Shown: positions 12,900-26,319 of the stretch, one piece after another | How positions within the stretch are numbered: position 1 is the first letter of the stretch | Layout: every line of letters starts with the position of its first letter | The notes under the pieces: generated by a model | Database searches by the model: none | What the model was told of the DNA's origin: nothing | Seen by the model: only the letters and a program-made list of their open reading frames with translations | NCBI RefSeq assembly: GCF_964340395.1 | Contig: NC_135570.1 | Coordinates: 1,060,001 to 1,124,000 of the forward strand | DNA: 64,000 bases | Direction: 5' to 3' | Source of the DNA: Glandiceps talaboti | Lineage: Eukaryota > Hemichordata > Enteropneusta > Spengelidae | Made by a program: the position numbers and the translations under genes

Positions 12900-15800
12900 A
12901 CACCCTAATGATGGTGTTATTTATATTACTTAAAGATGAATAGCAATGACAAATCAATCGTGAAACAAAACAAATTTCACGATTTATGACGAGGACATCA
13001 TGAAAAGCGAATTTATAGCAGGCAAAAATTGGATTGAATAAACAACTTATTATATGTATGTCTTAGGTGACCAAACACTGCTATATATATGTGTGTGTGT
13101 ATATATAGTTGTCGATGGAGACCACCATACAGGCATATGTCGAAGAAAAAGATATGAATAGCAATGCGAATTGTCGATGATTATATTTTAAATTTGCTAT
13201 TGAAGAATAACTAGAGTTTGAATGGAGTGTTAGAGGATAAAGCACTGCTCAAGTGGAACCACTACATCGCCAAGTGAAGCAGAAATCGTTTTTCACAATT
13301 ACGCTTCTTCGGTTGGTAATGTCGCGGGGGCAAATGGGACTTCACCCGGGGACTTGCCGTATTAATTACTAATGAAATTTAATACAATTTTCAGCCAAGC
13401 GAAGCAGTCTGTTATTATTGAGTCTCGAAGACAGGAATTACCTACAGGTAGCTATTCCCCTGACGACTTAAACCAAGCGATTCGATGAGCCTGTATTCCA
13501 CCTAGACCCTTTACTCTACTTTTATGAGAGGGGCTACATGAGAACAATTCCTGAATCGTCTTTAAACGATATGGTTCAAAATAAAAGTTAAAATACATCT
13601 GAGAATGACGTAAACATGTCTTTTTGCAATATTATTCGTTCAATTCTTTCACACCATGAATGAGCAACTTTTGCAGACGATCTTTGAGTTCGGTCGTCCG
13701 AAAAAAATTGCGTTTCCCATCGTAATTTTCTTTGTGGCCTAAACCATCAAACATTACGTCTATTCATCTACGTGTTGACGAGAGGTCAACAAATTTCTAT
13801 CCCTGGGCCAATAATTAACGCTATTAATAACAATTTATGCTGTATACAATATAGACCTGAATGAAATTTCCGAATTCGAATATATATGACTTTTAAACCC
13901 CTTGAGATGGTGCAGGAAATATAAGAATTACTTAGTTCACACTTCGTCCACGACGACAGACTGCGTTTGATATCTACGAACATTTAGTAACTTATAGATG
14001 AAGTATCGGTCATGGTCATGGCCATAAATTGATTTATTACCTATCATAATATCCGTTATTTAACACCATGTCCAAAAAAATCAGAGTGATATGTGTTTTT
14101 AAACACAAACCATATATTTTACCTTGTTTCCTAGAGCGTACTTCAATGTAAGCCAAAGTGATATAAATACGACAATGTAGTGTTGAACATTTCGTATATG
14201 GCTAAATAATAGAATCAATTTGAATAGTTTGAACTGCTTCCTTTGTCACTGTGCATCAAGACAGCGTGCCACAAAACATATACGTGGAGTTCTTTTATCC
14301 TTGTCAAGCACAGCAAACCGCATTTTGTAAAAGTATTGTGCGGTGAAACCGGTGTCGTGCTTAGAAGTGTTAACACGGCAAGAATTCTCGTTTCAGACTG
14401 TTAACGCCTCTCGGCTGAAGTCGACTTCTGTTTCAAAATCTCACGAAGGTTTAACTATTTTTTTCAGCATTCGCTTAGAGTGAAATAAACGATATATGAA
14501 TGTTGTATTCAACCACTAGGACAATTTGAACTGAATGAGAAGCTGTTTTCATTGTAGCTTAAATCGTGAAATCTGATGTTAGTTGGCACGGTGGTTAACA
14601 TGGAACAGAAGTCTATCCCCATGTTGCTCTCTGAAGCTAGTCTCATGGCGTAGAACGATTGTAATTCTTGTACAAACGTGTCAACGCAATATGACTCACC
14701 AGATGGCTGACAGTTCAGTTTTGTACTATTTAATGTAGTGGACGGGGAAAGAAAAACCAACACTAGGGCTGAAAACCTATAAAACTAATTTACGAGGCGA
14801 CAATGAATGGCTTCGACGTACCACCATATACATGATATACACGTGGGTCATATTGATACTTAAATGCTCAGGTTTTTGTAAAAGCGCAATGGTTCCACGC
14901 GAAAGAAAATTTTCATTACATTTTTATACATATGAATACTTTGTTTTCTAAATTTCTGAATACTTATTGTAATCACAAATGCCAATAGTATTGGGAAAAC
15001 GAAACATTGTTGGGTAATGTAGAAATAAGGTGAGGGTACACTTTCAATATTGCTATCTTTATCATCATCTTTGTATTACATTTGAAAAATAACAATACTT
15101 GGATTACACATTGCAACACATGTGCATACATCCTTTTTGTCAAGAAATACGTACTTTGATATCATAGGTATTGACCCACTAACATGAACGCAAAAGTCCA
15201 GAAGTTCTTTATGTGTGTGTTGATATTTCAGAGTAACTCCCCTTCCCAAAATTAAAAAAAAAAAAGTATTGAAAAGTAGCACATTTGCAGTACCGTGTAT
15301 CCAGAATATTAATATAAGGGAATAAGATTGCTTTTCCAAATACTCGTTTCTGTTTTAACAAATGAAGATTTGTAGGAAGTATGTGAAATAAGTGGATATA
15401 CTCACAGATCGATGATGGGTTCGCGTAGTTCACAACGAAGGAAATAATTGGTTTGCAGCTCATACAAGCGACCCCGACTTTAGTATAACCACAGCAACAA
15501 CACCACTCGTACTTTGATATTCGCTCTATACCGATCAACAGCCCAACACTCTAGTCGTCTCGATTCTTTTCATTTTTTTCTCCAGTGTTTTTTTACCCCC
15601 TTTGAAGTGGCAAGATTTTAAACGATCTTAGTTTTTTTCTCAATACCGTATACGTTGGCAATTGAACGGAGTATTCAGCTGGGATGGCACTCAGGCACGT
15701 TCAACCCCAATCAGAAAGATGTACATGCCCGGTAGACGTCAAGCACTAATGGCGTACACAATGGCTCAACTAGTAGGGCGAACAGACAACTCAATTACTG

Positions 15801-18060
15801 TGAGCACGTAATTATATTAGTACATGATAAATATTTCATTACGATTTCGCTTGCATGAAAGTGTATAATGGGGTCGCACCTCGACAAAGGCCTCTTGCCG
15901 ATGGCAAAATAAAGAAACGCCCTCAGAAAATTTCAATTCGTAATGAGGAGAGAACCTTCAGATAATCGCATTAGGTTTCAGTAGGCACTTCAGAAATGTA
16001 ATGAGTTTGCGCAAATTGTATAAATTGATTTAATTCCGGGGTGTTGCTTCTGAACACACCTTTCCTATCATTTCCTGTATTGTTATAGTTTTTGGAGCTA
16101 ATCGTTCGGCTATTAGGAAAGTCAACTCGACTCTTGCTCTGTGGCGAACTGTCAGTTCAGCTTTGATTGCGGCAGTCAGTCTGTACTAACATAATTCTCT
16201 GTCTAATTTCCACGGAAAATGATCCTACTCTCATTAATTTTCCAAGTGATGAGTCGATAATGTCACCGCCTCAGTCATTACGGGGTCACACATTACTGTC
16301 TGCATAGATGGCGCACCTTTGATTCGTACCTTGACAGATGTTGGCTCATTTACATAAAGGTGACGAAAGATATACAGAGATGGCAATGTACATAAGGGTT
16401 TATTCAGTCACTAGATGAAAGGAATATGCTATAAAATAAATCGAATACCATTCAACACATTCTGCACAACGCAACGTCAGTGTTCGGAATTTCAAAAGAC
16501 AGGTAGTGTTCGAACGCATGAAGTTGATGTGAAATCACAACTCGCTACAATACCAAAATGCTGTGCGGAAAGTCAATGTTGTTCTTTACCCGTAGACGAC
16601 TGAGTATGCGCACATCACAAACACTGCTTTAACTTCATAATGTGAAGTACATAATTTGTATTGGTATATCAATTCCCGGAAAACACTTCAAAATGAAAAT
16701 ATTGAATTATTTTAAAAATAAATAAAGCCAAAGTGATTTCTGTTAAGTTTTTCTTGCCGGCAGCGTAAAAAGAAATATTGCGCGTCAGATTTGCTCACTG
16801 AATAATACAATCGTGCTAAAATATTGCGGATATGGTTTTGGTTTGGTTTTTCATTTTTAACACACTAATCGGTTTAACCCTTGGGTGAGAAACCATCGGA
16901 AAACCAATTAGGAAGATGAAATCTCGGGTTGGAGAAGGACGTAATTCTCTCAAATTGTTTTTACTGGACATGAACAAACAGACGAAATAGTCCTCTAGGG
17001 GTATTGCTAACCAACCCACTAAATTATAAACAAACATATCCGTCTGGCATTAATAGTCATAGAATTCTGAGCAGAAATATGGCGCTTCGGATTCCTCGAT
17101 TTTAAAAATGTATAAATTATAGTGGCGATAACAGTCCAATTTTAACGATATATAGATTGAAGCCGACGATGTTAGCTGACATTCCATTGCACGAGTCTGA
17201 CTGACGAGTTTATGACAACTTAGAAAGCCAGGAAAATCGGTTTACAATTCTATGTTTAAAGTTGTGTTGGTAATTTCGTACCAATACACTATTTACATGA
17301 CAATAGTCAGAAACTCAGAAAAACGCCCTAGCAACAAGAACAGTCTAAAAGAACAATTTGTGAAACTCACGCTCAAGCAAACTCCACGCACATGAAATAT
17401 ATTCAACATATCTCCCTTTTACTTGGCGTATAATAACAAATATCACATTTTGGTGGACTTTCCGACTTGGTTACAACCTAAAGTAACAGCGCCACCTGTC
17501 AACGGTAGGATGAATATTCCTAAGCCCTAACGGTGGCGCCCTTGCATTACACTGTCTAGATCACATGAACTTGGCGCAGATTTTGAAGAAAAAAATGAGG
17601 AAAATAACACATAGAGAAAATGTTTGAACTTTACACAACGTAGTCATAACTTGACAAAGATGAACACGCATTGCCTAAAATGAGTTAACTTGCCAAACAT
17701 TCCCCTTCCAGTGACTTTAGACTTTCCGTTACCAAAATTTTGGCACAGGTTTCTAATGTCGGACATAACGTTTGCACCAAATTTTGAACAGCATATGGCA
17801 AAACATTATGTAGTAGTGATTTTTAGTCTGCCGATACCAAAAAACCCATGTCCTATTGTTATTCGTATATCATATTGAAATAGTTGACCATGGTCCTGAT
17901 GAGAGTTCTGCCACTTATTAGACATGTTTCAACATGTTTTAGTAGCTAACATTATACACATGTTGACTGATCGCGAGGAAAACATCATAAGGAACTGTGG
18001 GTTACCCTAACACAAACTGTTTCCCGGGGGGGGCGAAGGCAATATTATGCGTTGATGTGA
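12900..18060. other. Intergenic DNA without recognisable genes
   Basis: About 5 kb free of long tandem arrays. Open frames are short, and I recognise no protein family on either strand. One frame on the minus strand (14511-14763) is somewhat cysteine-rich, but it lacks an ATG and contains a GTGAGT donor-like site; I cannot decide whether it is an exon. Blocks near 13.3 kb and 15.85-16.3 kb look less AT-rich and non-repetitive and could hold regulatory DNA. That is inference only. Confidence 0.4.
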
Positions 18061-18071
18061 CCCACAGGCCC

Positions 18072-18370
18072 GAGGGAAACTGAGTTGTAACAGTTCAATG
18101 AGAAGAGTTGTAATTCTGTGGTTTGACCATTCACTGAGTTGTAATAGTTCAATGAGAAGGGTTGTAATTCTATGGTTGGACCATTCACTGAGTTGTAACA
18201 ATTCAGTGAGAAGGGTTGTAATTCTATGGTTGGACCATTCACTGAATTGTAACAGTTCAATGAGAAGGGTTGTAATTCTGTGATTTGACCATTGACTGAG
18301 TTGTAACAATTCAGTGAGAAGGGTTGTAATTCTGTGGTTTGACCATTGACTGAGTTGTAACAATTCAGTT
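18072..18370. repeat. 54-bp minisatellite, about 5.5 copies
   Basis: Units contain GTTGTAATTCTATGGTTGGA and a CATTCACTGAGTTGTAAC segment. The 54-bp length is a multiple of three, so overlapping frames stay open on both strands. Confidence 0.95.
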
Positions 18371-18438
18371 ATAGGGCGTACAAAGACAACTACTAAGACA
18401 TAGTTTGTTTCCAAAGGATGATGACACTGACTAATAAC

Positions 18439-19697
18439 AATGCATACCTATAGAAGTAGAACAACAATGCATACCTATAGAAGTAGAACGACAATGCATA
18501 CCTATAGAAGTAGAACAACAATGTATACCTATACAACAACAATGCATACCTATAGAAGTAGAACAACAATGCATACCTATAGAAGTAGAACAACAATGCA
18601 TACCTATAGAAGTAGAACAACAATGTATACCTATAGAAGTAGAACAACAATGCATACCTATACAACAACAATGCATACCTATAGAAGTAGAACAACAATG
18701 TATACCTATAGAAGTAGAACAACAATGCATACCTATAGAAGTAGAACAACAATGCATACCTATACAACAACAATGCATACCTATAGAAGTAGAACAACAA
18801 TGTATACCTATAGAAGTAGAACAACAATGTATACCTATAGAAGTAGAACAACAATGCATACCTATAGAAGTAGAACAACAATGTATACCTATACAACAAC
18901 AATGCATACCTATAGAAGTAGAACAACAATGTATACCTATAGAAGTAGAACAACAATGTATACCTATAGAAGTAGAACAACAATGTGTACCTATAGAAGT
19001 AGAACAATGCATACCTATAGAAGTACAACAACAATGCATACCTATAGAAGTAGAACAACAATGCATACCTATAGAAGTAGAACAACAATGTATACCTATA
19101 GAAGTAGAACAATGCATACCTATAGAAGTAGAACAACAATGCATACCTATAGAAGTAGAACAACAATGTATACCTATAGAAGTAGAACAACAATGTATAC
19201 CTATAGAAGTAGAACAATGCATACCTATAGAAGTAGAACAACAATGCATACCTATACAACAACAATGCATACCTATAGAAGTAGAACAACAATGCATACC
19301 TATAGAAGTAGAACAATGCATACCTATACAACAACAATGCATACCTATAGAAGTAGAACAACAATGTATACCTATAGAAGTAGAACAATGCATACCTATA
19401 GAAGTAGAACAACAATGCATACCTATACAACAACAATGCATACCTATAGAAGTAGAACAACAATGTATACCTATAGAAGTAGAACAACAATGCATACCTA
19501 TAGAAGTAGAACAACAATGCATACCTATACAACAACAATGCATACCTATAGAAGTAGAACAACAATGTATACCTATAGAAGTAGAACAACAATGTATACC
19601 TATACAACAACAATGCATACCTATAGAAGTAGAACAACAATGCATACCTATAGAAGTAGAACAACAATGCATACCTATAGAAGTAGAACAACAATCA
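18439..19697. repeat. 1.26-kb minisatellite of 27-, 24- and 18-bp units, open on both strands
   Basis: Main unit is 27 bp (AACAATGCATACCTATAGAA plus GTAGAAC). An 18-bp version lacks the GAAGTAGAA part and a 24-bp version lacks one AAC. Every length is a multiple of three, so three long frames survive. The plus strand reads a MHTYRSRTT repeat (429 codons). The minus strand reads YRYALLFYF (433 codons) and GMHCCSTSI (413 codons). I regard these frames as consequences of the period, not as genes. Confidence 0.96.
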
Positions 19698-19734
19698 TAA
19701 CATTAAAGGAGAACAAACTGAGTTTATAAATTTG

Positions 19735-20975
19735 TTACTCAAATAAAAATACTAATATCTCAAGTAAACTGTAATTCTAGTATGATGTTAACGTCAATGC
19801 ATATCTTCTATAACGTTACAATTGTCTTCTGGCATTGTTAGAACAGTTGATTGCGTAGGAGGTATTTCCGCGACATTTTTTCATACGTATGATAAATTAC
19901 GTTATCGGCTAATGTATAAGTTATATTTTTTGAGTTCAATCAGTTGCAAGTGACGGTTACGTATATTTTACTACGTTGAATACTACGAGTGCCTTTTAAA
20001 CATGCAGCAAAATTTTACCCCTATTAAAACGTATAAACTCAGTTCGTATCCCTTTAACGACAACAGCAATATAAAGTGATATAAATCAATTGATTACCAA
20101 TGTATCGCAGTCTACCGGTCCTCTTCCACGTTTCACCTTCAGCAGAATATTGTAGGACTGGTCATACAGATCTTGTTCTCAGCCAGGTGAACAGTTGATT
20201 TGAAATTCATCAAGTTCAGCATGGCTGTTTATAATCCAGGGGAATCCTGTAATGTAAATTGTGACGTAATGTATTTTGAAAAAATAATTCGTTTTTGTTT
20301 ATGTTGATATCCTAACATTACATATTGAAACTCCAGTGGAAGTAACCATATACGTACATCCTAACATATACATGGTTTCGATATATTCCTCTTCGTCTCT
20401 TTCTTGCACACCGACCATGACATCATACTTCCGTTGGTGTACTAGCAATGATCGACTGACGTGCGAAGAACACATTGTTTTTGTTATAGTAGAGGATGTA
20501 CATTTGTATACATTGGTCATTGTCATAGGAAATGTCAGTATGGGTTCCCTGATCAATTATGGTGTATGTTTTCAACTCAGTCTAGATACACGTTAACTTA
20601 TGTCACAGACATAGTGGTCTGAGCTCATTTCATCGCTATATAAACATCAAATAAGACAGTCCAATATCGGTTACGCCAATCCTAAAGTAACACCAACTTT
20701 TAATACATATATCGGTGTGTTTGTGTATATGTCTGCATAACAGAAAATCGCTGGAAGCAATTCCCAGCACACACAAAAAAAACATTTAAAAAAAAAATGA
20801 AAAAAAGACGAAAAAAAAATTGCTGTTCAATTAAGTCTTGAAAAGCGCTTCCTGGAATATTATTCATTTCGTTTACAAACATTAAGCCGTAATTTTGTCA
20901 CGTTCTTAGTTACCATGGTAACAACCCGGTCTTAGTTACCAGACCATTACTAAAAGGACTTTCCTATCGATCACC
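19735..20975. other. Intergenic DNA, nothing identified
   Basis: No tandem array, transposon or coding region that I can support. Two overlapping frames of about 85 codons at 20.3-20.6 kb lie on opposite strands and resemble no family I know. Confidence 0.4.
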
Positions 20976-20979
20976 ATAA

Positions 20980-21345
20980 ATTAGATGTAACCATAGACCA
21001 TAGATATATAACCATAGCCATAGAGTTATAACATAGAACCCTGATGGTATAACATAGACCCTGGAGGTATAACCATAGACCATAGAGGCCTAACATAGGC
21101 CCTAAATGTATAACCATAGACCCTAGAGGTATAACCATAGACCCTGGATATATAACCATAGACCATAGATGTATAACCACAGACCATAGATGTATAACCA
21201 TAGACCCCAGAGGTATAACCATAGACCCCAGAGGTACAACCATAGATCATAGATGTATAACCACATACCACAGATGTATAACCATAGACCCTAGAGGTAT
21301 AACCATAGAACCTGGAGGTATAACCATAGATCATAGTGGTATAAC
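20980..21345. repeat. 21-bp minisatellite, about 17 diverged copies
   Basis: Units of about 21 bp based on TATAACCATAGACCCTAGAG. The CCCTAGAGG, CCATAGATG and CCTGGAGG variants are mixed along the array. The period keeps two minus-strand frames open, by-products. Confidence 0.93.
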
Positions 21346-21349
21346 CCAC

Positions 21350-22470
21350 ATATATATATACTACGCATGTTTACCTATACCAGGTTCGGGTTGTTATCTA
21401 AAATAAAAATCTGTAGTGACGTCATTTGTTTGTGCACAAACCCTGACGTCACTTGTTTGTTCATTAGCTGAAATGTTTCAAACGACGTTCCTAAAAATAG
21501 TTACATTCCTACATCAACATAACATTTTTGTTGCCATGCGACCGTTATTGTTGTTCTCGTTCGTCATTTTACAACTAAAAGCAAAATCCCACGCACAAAA
21601 TGTGAATATATATCCGCTATGCCTAAAACTATCTTTAAAAGATGAATGCAACAACACTTCGTTTGTAAACGTCATCGTCGTAATATATCATTCAGATTAC
21701 GTTCAGTAAAATATGTTATACATTCTAATAGAGATAAATGCATACCTACCTACATATAAAGTATTCCAAGTTTAGCAGAGTTTTTTTCACAATACCCGAA
21801 ATATCATTTGTAGCGACAAAAAGACGGCATTCCGAACAAAATGGTTAAAAGATGTGTTGAGTTTCATACGTTATTTGTTATCTGTGAACCATTGTAATAG
21901 AGTTGTCTATATGCAGAGACAATGGTATGCACCTTATCTTATTTAGGCTATATACTATGTTTTCTCTCCTGTGACTCACGGTTGATTGTCCAGCTATCGT
22001 AGTTCAGTCGGCTCTCACTGTAGACCCAATTAAAACTCTGGGTATATTCAATTAAGCTTGATTCGGTTAGTCTAATGGAGTACGAATCATTAATACCCAT
22101 TTAAAATCGATGAACTGTGTTCATGTTCGCTTTATATACAAACACTGAACTGATAAGGCATAATTCAATTTGGATGTAATTCAATTTCCCTATTCTCTAA
22201 GGTTTACCTTTAATTTTACGGCATGAACTGAGTTTTGGGTGCATTTTAATAAGTACAAACGAGAACTGTTCAGATACAGCTTAAATACATTACATTAGTT
22301 TTGTATGTGTCTACGAACGAGCGAGGATATTCAAGTATTCACGCCTTGACAAACCGCGATATTTAAACCAGGCGAAATGATGTTCAGATACGTACAGACA
22401 ACGATTATAGTTTCTTTGTAATGCAAGTGATTACTACATACTTAAATAACGCGGAAGTGTATATATTTGT
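21350..22470. other. Intergenic DNA, nothing identified
   Basis: A plus-strand frame at 21416-21709 is open for 97 codons, but I recognise nothing in it and see no splice context that would make it an exon. Confidence 0.35.
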
Positions 22471-22479
22471 ATGTATAGT

Positions 22480-22480
22480 G

Positions 22481-22554
<74 letters not shown>

Positions 22555-22704
22555 GTGTTTGTTTATGTATGTATGTATGTATGTATGTATGTATGTATGT
22601 ATGTATGTATGTATGTATGTATGTATGTATGTACTATGTATGTATGTATGTATGTATGTATGTATGTATGTATGTATGTATGTATGTATGTATGTATGTA
22701 TGTA

Positions 22705-22763
<59 letters not shown>
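22480..22763. repeat. Compound microsatellite (TA)n-(TG)n-(GTAT)n-(GT)n
   Basis: A TA run passes into TG, then a long GTAT tetranucleotide array broken once by a single-repeat change near 22633, and then a GT run. All long frames across it are low-complexity artefacts. Confidence 0.97.
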
Positions 22764-22765
<2 letters not shown>

Positions 22766-23210
22766 GCGTTAATATTTCCGTGCACATTTCTGTAATTGTA
22801 CATTTGTATCATTGTTAGACTAGATGCATAAGAGTGGACAAATTCTGACGATGGCTAGAGTTACATTGTAAGCTATGAATTGGGAATGACAGGACATATC
22901 GTCTCGTCTTGTATACATTGTTGTGAGTTATTTCAATGTTTTCGTCAGCCTCAGTTGTAAAGTAAGTCTGTCTTTGAGGACTACCAGGATTTGGACACCT
23001 ATAGGATGCCAAGAAACCTAAATTCGGATGTCATATAAAATTTGTTGTTGGCATTGCACAGAATTCAAAGGATGTGAAATAAAACCACCTAACTGAATGA
23101 GAGAGCTGGGATAGTGTGTATGTATTGTCTTTGATGAAGTAATTAGTAGATATCTGATTGATGATTGGTTTAATGTTCAATTAAGTAAATTGTTAGTTGT
23201 ATTGATTGAT

Positions 23211-23251
23211 TAGACAGACAGAGAGACAGACAGACAGACAGACAGACAGTC

Positions 23252-23288
<37 letters not shown>

Positions 23289-23322
23289 GGAAGGTATAGA
23301 TTGATACATTACACACACACAC

Positions 23323-23356
<34 letters not shown>

Positions 23357-23389
23357 GGACGGACGGACGGACGGACGGACGGACGGACG

Positions 23390-23471
<82 letters not shown>

Positions 23472-23480
23472 TTGATTGAT
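23211..23480. repeat. Compound (ACAG)n array with a central (ACGG)n block
   Basis: Two ACAG blocks are separated by unique sequence and a CACACA run. The second block contains a central block of about ten ACGG units, flanked on both sides by ACAG. That symmetry suggests a variant unit that arose inside the array and expanded. Confidence 0.95.
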
Positions 23481-23529
23481 TGATTTGATAGAATTGCTGT
23501 GAGTATATTTTATCAATATTTGGTCGAAG

Positions 23530-25985
23530 GGGAAAAAAGAGAGAGGTGTTGATAGGGAGCAGGGAAAACAAATGACAACGATATTCAAAGATAAACACAT
23601 ACAAATCAGCAATAAGAAGAATAGTACTCTCTTTAATTTTAGCTAGAATACAATATCGAGCTGACGGCTTTCTCTCTGACAAAATAAACTAACTCGATCT
23701 AATATAGTAAACTCTGGTAGGAAGTGTAGGACACTCCTCATGTAAGTGAACTATTTAGTATAATTAAAAATCCCGGGAAATTGCGCGGAATTCTAGTATT
23801 ATTTTAGCGGGAAATACAGGCAAATGTCGTTCACCAGATTTGTCGAACGTTGTCCTCATTATGCCTAACTGTCACCGATTATCTTATTTAAAATTCCGCT
23901 TATTTGCTCAAGCCTACATTAACCGTTAATAATTTATATTGTAGCACGTCTTTAATTAACTTTAATAAGTTGTTAGAATTCCCTGTTGGACTGATAGAGT
24001 CATTAAGTCTTCTAATCTTGCTAATTGTGTTCATATTGCCATTAAGATTAGCTTCTGAATTTAATTCTCGTTCATTTTCTGGTCTGGGAAGTCCCGTGGT
24101 AAGGCTACGCTATGTCACTGACGCCAACCGTTGTCCATGAGAATTGCATATGGAGATAACGTATCAAGAACACAGCCAATAAAAATAGACACAGTCATCT
24201 AAAAATCGATTCGTTGTAAATCGTGACGATAAAATCAATAAATAAACAAAACAAGATAAATATGTGACGAAAGTAAACATTAGATGTGATGAATTCATGC
24301 ATATAACAATATTAATTATGAAACATTGCCAAAGAAATGATAATTCTCCTGTGTCCTTTCGTTATTATTTTCAGTTTGTGATTGATCAGGGACATAAATT
24401 CCATCACAAAATATGGCTGATTCAAAGCTAGGAAATTAAAAAAAAGATCATAACCATTTTTTCATAATTTTTCTTTTCATGTTTCTACTTAGGCCTGAAA
24501 AATGTTTGGTTCCGGTTACCCGATCCCATCTAGTTTTCACTGCCGACCCTAAACTTTTTTAATTTACGTATTCAAGAAAAAATATAATGATATAGCGAAA
24601 ATTGTGAAGTCTCGCGAGAAATAGTGGATGCGGAAACTGACATCAACTTAAAAAGACAATATAAAACTGTTCTTCCAATCTGTAATAGCTGTGTACATCT
24701 GATGGGAAGAAACCAATAACAGAAAGATCATATGGAAAACAAAGGAAAACATAACTACCTGAACTAGAGACTCACATATGAAAAAAAATCAACCTCTTCT
24801 AAAATTGAGCGTAATTTAGAACTACACAATTTGTTTAGGCCTTATAACTAGTCTTATGCATATTAAAGTATAAACACCTAGTGATCAAATCACGTCAGCA
24901 TAGCCCACATTTACAGTTTATGGACCGATGAGTGAGTAAATGGTTGGTGCCTTTTTTACCATTATTTACTCACAGACACCAATCTAGTTTATATATTGCT
25001 ATCAACGATTGAAAAAATTGTCACCTCATTGTTCGATGGATATGTTTAATGAGAGTTATTGTGTTCGTGTGCAGTAAAACGAAATCGGTGTTCGTTAAGT
25101 GTATGCATCTATAGAGGTATTCAGATGGCTACATGTGGATTATTAACGTGACTTCCGTTTGTAGAAACACTATTTCACAGTCTCCGCACAATTTAATCCA
25201 AACTTTACGAGTGTGTGGACAATTTATAACTCAATGAGTAAATAACCCCGGATGCAAGGATTTTACAATTAACCTATTTGGAATGTCCAATTTCAACAGC
25301 GTACATATATAATACAAACAATTCATTTCATTACTTAAATTGTAATTGTAAATTTAGCATTTCTCAATGAACTATTTCAACTTCACGCATGAACTGATGA
25401 TGTGCGACACTATTCGCAATACAGACATAACACTGATACAGTCGTCGTATGTCTATATGACCACAGTGTGATTTGTTGAATTGTTACAGTAACAGATAAT
25501 GTTCAGAGTTGTAAGTTTTCGATAATGCTATGTTGTTCATTTCAATGTATTGAGGTAATGTTTATTCAAGCGGTGATGTCTCGTTAGCTCAGTTCATATC
25601 TAGTGTCTGTATTGTAGGTTTAAAGTGGCCATGTGGATGAGGATTGGGTATTCAGTTCGGATTTATAAAAAGGGATTTGGATAATTGTTCAAACATGGCA
25701 TTGTTGTTGATAAAACATGAATAACCTTTTTTATTTAATCGAACGTTCGATTTGACATACTGGGTCAAAGGTCAAAGGCCACAGCCTAGGTGAGAAAACC
25801 AATCATATGAAGTGATTACCACTATGTATAATTGAAACGTTATTAAGTAAAAGCTGCTGATAGATGCTGCTGTGTTGAAGCCTTCTGCATACTAATGACC
25901 TCATTAACATAACGATTTCAGAAGGTAAAATTGACCAAACCTTGCGATACTAGTATTATATGAGATATCCGTACATTAATATGAA
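23530..25985. other. Intergenic DNA, one degraded dispersed repeat
   Basis: No gene identified. A short degenerate match to the foldback element described at 59.35 kb begins at about 25622 (GTGGCCATGTGGATGAGGAT) and fades after roughly 100 bp. Confidence 0.4.
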
Positions 25986-25989
25986 ACAA

Positions 25990-26315
25990 TTAGATATTAT
26001 TTACCAATATTTTTCTTCGTTCAACCAAGGAAAATACTCGTGACCTAAGGGTTGTCACTACGAGTCGCTACCATCGCCAGTAATATAAAACAAATCGGGG
26101 AAAGTAATATCAATTTTGAGCGTTTTGACTCATTTCGAACACAGCAGAACCAATGACGGAAACACGCGTTGTCGTGACATAGACGAGCGTTGTCCTGACG
26201 AATGAGCAGAGTATATATTCCATATTTTTGTTGAACCTGGCTCATATGCATTGTATAATACAGATATTTGTAAATTAATATGAAACAATACAAGATATTT
26301 GAATACAACTAAATG
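25990..26315. mobile_element. Dispersed non-autonomous repeat, family 2, copy 1
   Basis: Shares two blocks with copies at about 40.96-41.11 kb and 50.54-50.70 kb. These are a GACCTAAGGGTTGT block preceded by GGAAAATACT, and a block running from GGGGAAAGTAAT through ACACAGCAGAACCA to GAGTATATATTCCATATTTT. No transposase is encoded. Boundaries are approximate, from where similarity between copies fades. Confidence 0.7.
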
Positions 26316-26319
26316 GATG

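Noticed and set aside
14511-14763. Cysteine-containing minus-strand frame (...LNCQPSGESYCVDTFVQ...)
   Set aside because: No ATG, no family match, and an internal GTGAGT. Possible exon, but evidence is too thin to call.
18439-19697. CRISPR-like array of regularly spaced repeats
   Set aside because: There are no unique spacers: the whole unit repeats, and the host is eukaryotic. It is a minisatellite.
18431-19729. Three frames of 413-433 codons that look like large genes
   Set aside because: They are translations of one minisatellite in different frames and strands. Repeat periods divisible by three remove stops automatically, and no promoter, splice site or unique coding sequence accompanies them.
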